64,000 nt of DNA from Cristatella mucedo (lineage: Eukaryota; Bryozoa; Phylactolaemata; Cristatellidae). The number at the start of each line of letters is the position of its first letter. Position 1 is the first letter of the stretch. Both the position numbers and the translations under genes were made by a program. Under the pieces are notes generated by a model. That model saw nothing but the letters and a program-made list of their open reading frames with translations, had not been told where the DNA came from and did no database searches. Of the stretch, positions 62,286 through 64,000 are shown in pieces. The DNA is taken from contig WPIO01000151.1 of the NCBI GenBank assembly GCA_009760855.2, positions 648,501 through 712,500 of the forward strand, in the 5' to 3' direction.

Positions 62286-62764
62286 ATACTATCTATACCC
62301 GTTCTTGGTCATAAAACGGGCCCTCCGGCTACAGTATTCAAGGTTGATCGACCGGGTACACAACGCTTTATATAATACACACGCGTGCGCTATATAAAGG
62401 GGGAACTAGACAGGTCTACAGGGGAATCCTACACAAAGTACACTATCGGGGCGCAAGACGATGCATCAAGCGCGAACATTCGTGTTGGTTGTTCAATCGG
62501 CTTCCGCAGTCCCGCCGTTGTACCGACTCCGTTCCGACAGTACGAGCGTACGCCGTGAAAGATCCGGCTAGCTGAGTAACTGCTTGGCTAGTCGGAGCCG
62601 ACGTCTACCGCAGACAAGAGTTTCCGCCGAAAGATGCCAACTCACAGGGGGGCCACGAACACGCTGCAAGGGGAGCGAGGAATATACAAGTCACAACAAC
62701 GAGCGTGCTATCCAGCTAGAAGTTTTCCGACATCCAGGATCGAATGTCGGCAAGGCAAGCATTC
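62286..62764. other. Spacer between two LINE-B copies
   Basis: Apparently unique sequence with no gene recognised. An imperfect palindromic motif, GCGTTTATATAATACAC and CGCTATATAAA, lies at about 62360-62400. Confidence 0.45.
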
Positions 62765-63215
62765 AGTTTCTCAGTTGCTGCAGCAGTTACTTAGCTGAAC
62801 TGCTGCACCAGTTTCAGCCTCCTCGTGCCCTCAGGTCCTATATGGGCAATAAATTTGCTGTTCCATTTCTCCGCTTAAAGACCGTTGGCGATAGAAGCTT
62901 TAGCTCTGCACGTCCCAGACTGTGGAACTCGCCTCCACAATTCTTACGTAACGACAACTGCTCTCCTGCTGCCGACTACGGCTCATCCTATTCAGCGGTC
63001 CTGAGCTGCTACTTCCATGCTACTCACTACCTCAATTGCTCTCCTGACTCTGCTATGCTTCACACTTTCTCTTTGTTGGGTGAGACGAAGTCTGTTGGCC
63101 ACCGAATGCGTACCAAAAGCCGCTTAGGCTGTGAGTTCGCTATACAAAACTCTCCCGCGTAACGGCCACATAATCTTTATGGCTTTGCGGGGTTACAGAC
63201 AGAGATACATTACAT
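62765..63215 (+). mobile_element. LINE-B 3' fragment
   Basis: It encodes YLAELLHQFQPPRALRSYMG to GCEFAIQNSPA, then the 3' end with an (ACATT)n tail at 63205-63220. The C-terminus is intact. Confidence 0.9.
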
Positions 63216-63220
63216 TACAT

Positions 63221-64000
63221 TATGACAGTGATTATCTGGTGATGCCCAGGTGAAAAGGTAGGAGGTAAAGATAAATGTGAGGGCTTAACGTGCCAAACGC
63301 AGCCGAGAGATTCAAGAGAGACTGAGCCAAATTCAAAATTCCTGAAAAGGCCGTAATAAGCCCACAGTTGTATTTCTGAGGAGTGATAACCTTTCTCTAG
63401 CGGCATGAGAGAAGCTAATCACTGAAACACGTAAAGAGAGAGATTTGGCTCTGTTAGAGCGCTATGAAAAATATGGTTGTCACCATCAGTTTTATAAGGA
63501 GCAGTCTTCTTAGACTGCGATGTGAGGTTCTCGAGAGGCCAACGTGAGAGTGTAAATAGAAAGGCCTAAGGTCAGCATGAGAGGGCTCGAAGGTAAATAG
63601 AAGCATAGAACTGGAGAAGAAGGGCGAAGCGTTCAACCGTCTTGCTTGCTTACAAAGATTTTACAAAAGATATACGAGTGCACCCGGCGAAGATCGCCTG
63701 AGATGGAGACGACCTAGAAGCGGTTAGGAAGATACTAAGATTGGCTGCAAAGTTCCCAGCCCTCAAGCTGCCCATTGATTCTAGGCTCATTGGCTGATAC
63801 TCTGGAACTTTCTAGCACTTGCTCCGGCTCGGATGATCGATGTGATCTGATAAAATCTATCAAATCAATCTATAAATCGATCAAAGTAATGCCTCGGAAC
63901 TGCCGTCACATCACTCGCACTTATAACTCTAACTGCGTAGCTGTACGTCTTACTAAAGTGATGCTAAAATTACACCCGATGCTCAAGGCTTATGCTTTAT
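63221..64000. other. Decayed LINE remnant and right edge
   Basis: GTGATGCCCAGGTGAAAAGG near 63238 and GCAGCCGAGAGATTCAAGAG resemble the reverse of LINE reverse transcriptase. A SINE-like tail (AGAGAGAGATTTGGCTC) is near 63435. Nothing was recognised beyond 63.5 kb. Confidence 0.4.

Overview
This is nuclear DNA from an animal, almost certainly an invertebrate. The genes are split by introns with GT..AG splice sites. The space between exons is full of non-LTR retrotransposon fragments, tRNA-derived SINEs and long dinucleotide microsatellites, and there are no operons or ribosome-binding sites. A small inserted piece of mitochondrial cytochrome b has ATA where the family has a conserved methionine. 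That hints at a lineage whose mitochondria read AUA as Met (for example mollusc, annelid, arthropod or tunicate), and argues weakly against sponge, cnidarian, echinoderm or flatworm. The species cannot be named from the sequence.

Positions 1-36 kb hold the main gene, which no long open reading frame reveals: FANCD2, the Fanconi anaemia DNA-crosslink repair protein, on the minus strand. I assembled 23 exons from 35931 down to 1259. Exons 3-23 are well supported by homology and splice sites, and the reading phase is consistent throughout. Together they encode about 774 codons, roughly the N-terminal 60% of the protein. The remaining 3' exons lie beyond the left edge. The lysine that is monoubiquitinated in the human protein is present (codon 511 of the model) and is the last codon of exon 16. 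Introns range from about 100 bases to 7.5 kb and have been expanded by retroelements.

Positions 36-54 kb are mostly repeats: a nearly full-length but broken L2/CR1-like LINE (37.1-40.3 kb), many truncated LINE copies, SINEs, a 28-bp minisatellite and microsatellites. A possible small gene on the minus strand (44422 down to 43824, three phase-consistent exons) is proposed with low confidence. A 96-bp cytochrome b NUMT sits inside a SINE at 45.4 kb.

Positions 54.3-56.5 kb carry a very GC-rich 727-codon open reading frame on the plus strand. It encodes a membrane protein with seven hydrophobic segments resembling the PRRT3/PRRT4 family, with a long Ala-rich cytoplasmic tail and an acidic C-terminus.

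Positions 57-64 kb are again retroelement-rich. They include a SINE split by a probable 378-bp solo LTR and a second LINE family whose best copy (60.06-62.28 kb) is interrupted by one stop codon and one 1-base deletion.

Repeat families are named here for convenience. LINE-A is L2/CR1-like and ends in a (TTA)n tail. LINE-B is related and ends in GGAGTTACAGATGGAGATAC plus short repeats. LINE-C is a third, related family. SINE1 and SINE2 are tRNA-derived, with a recognisable B box.
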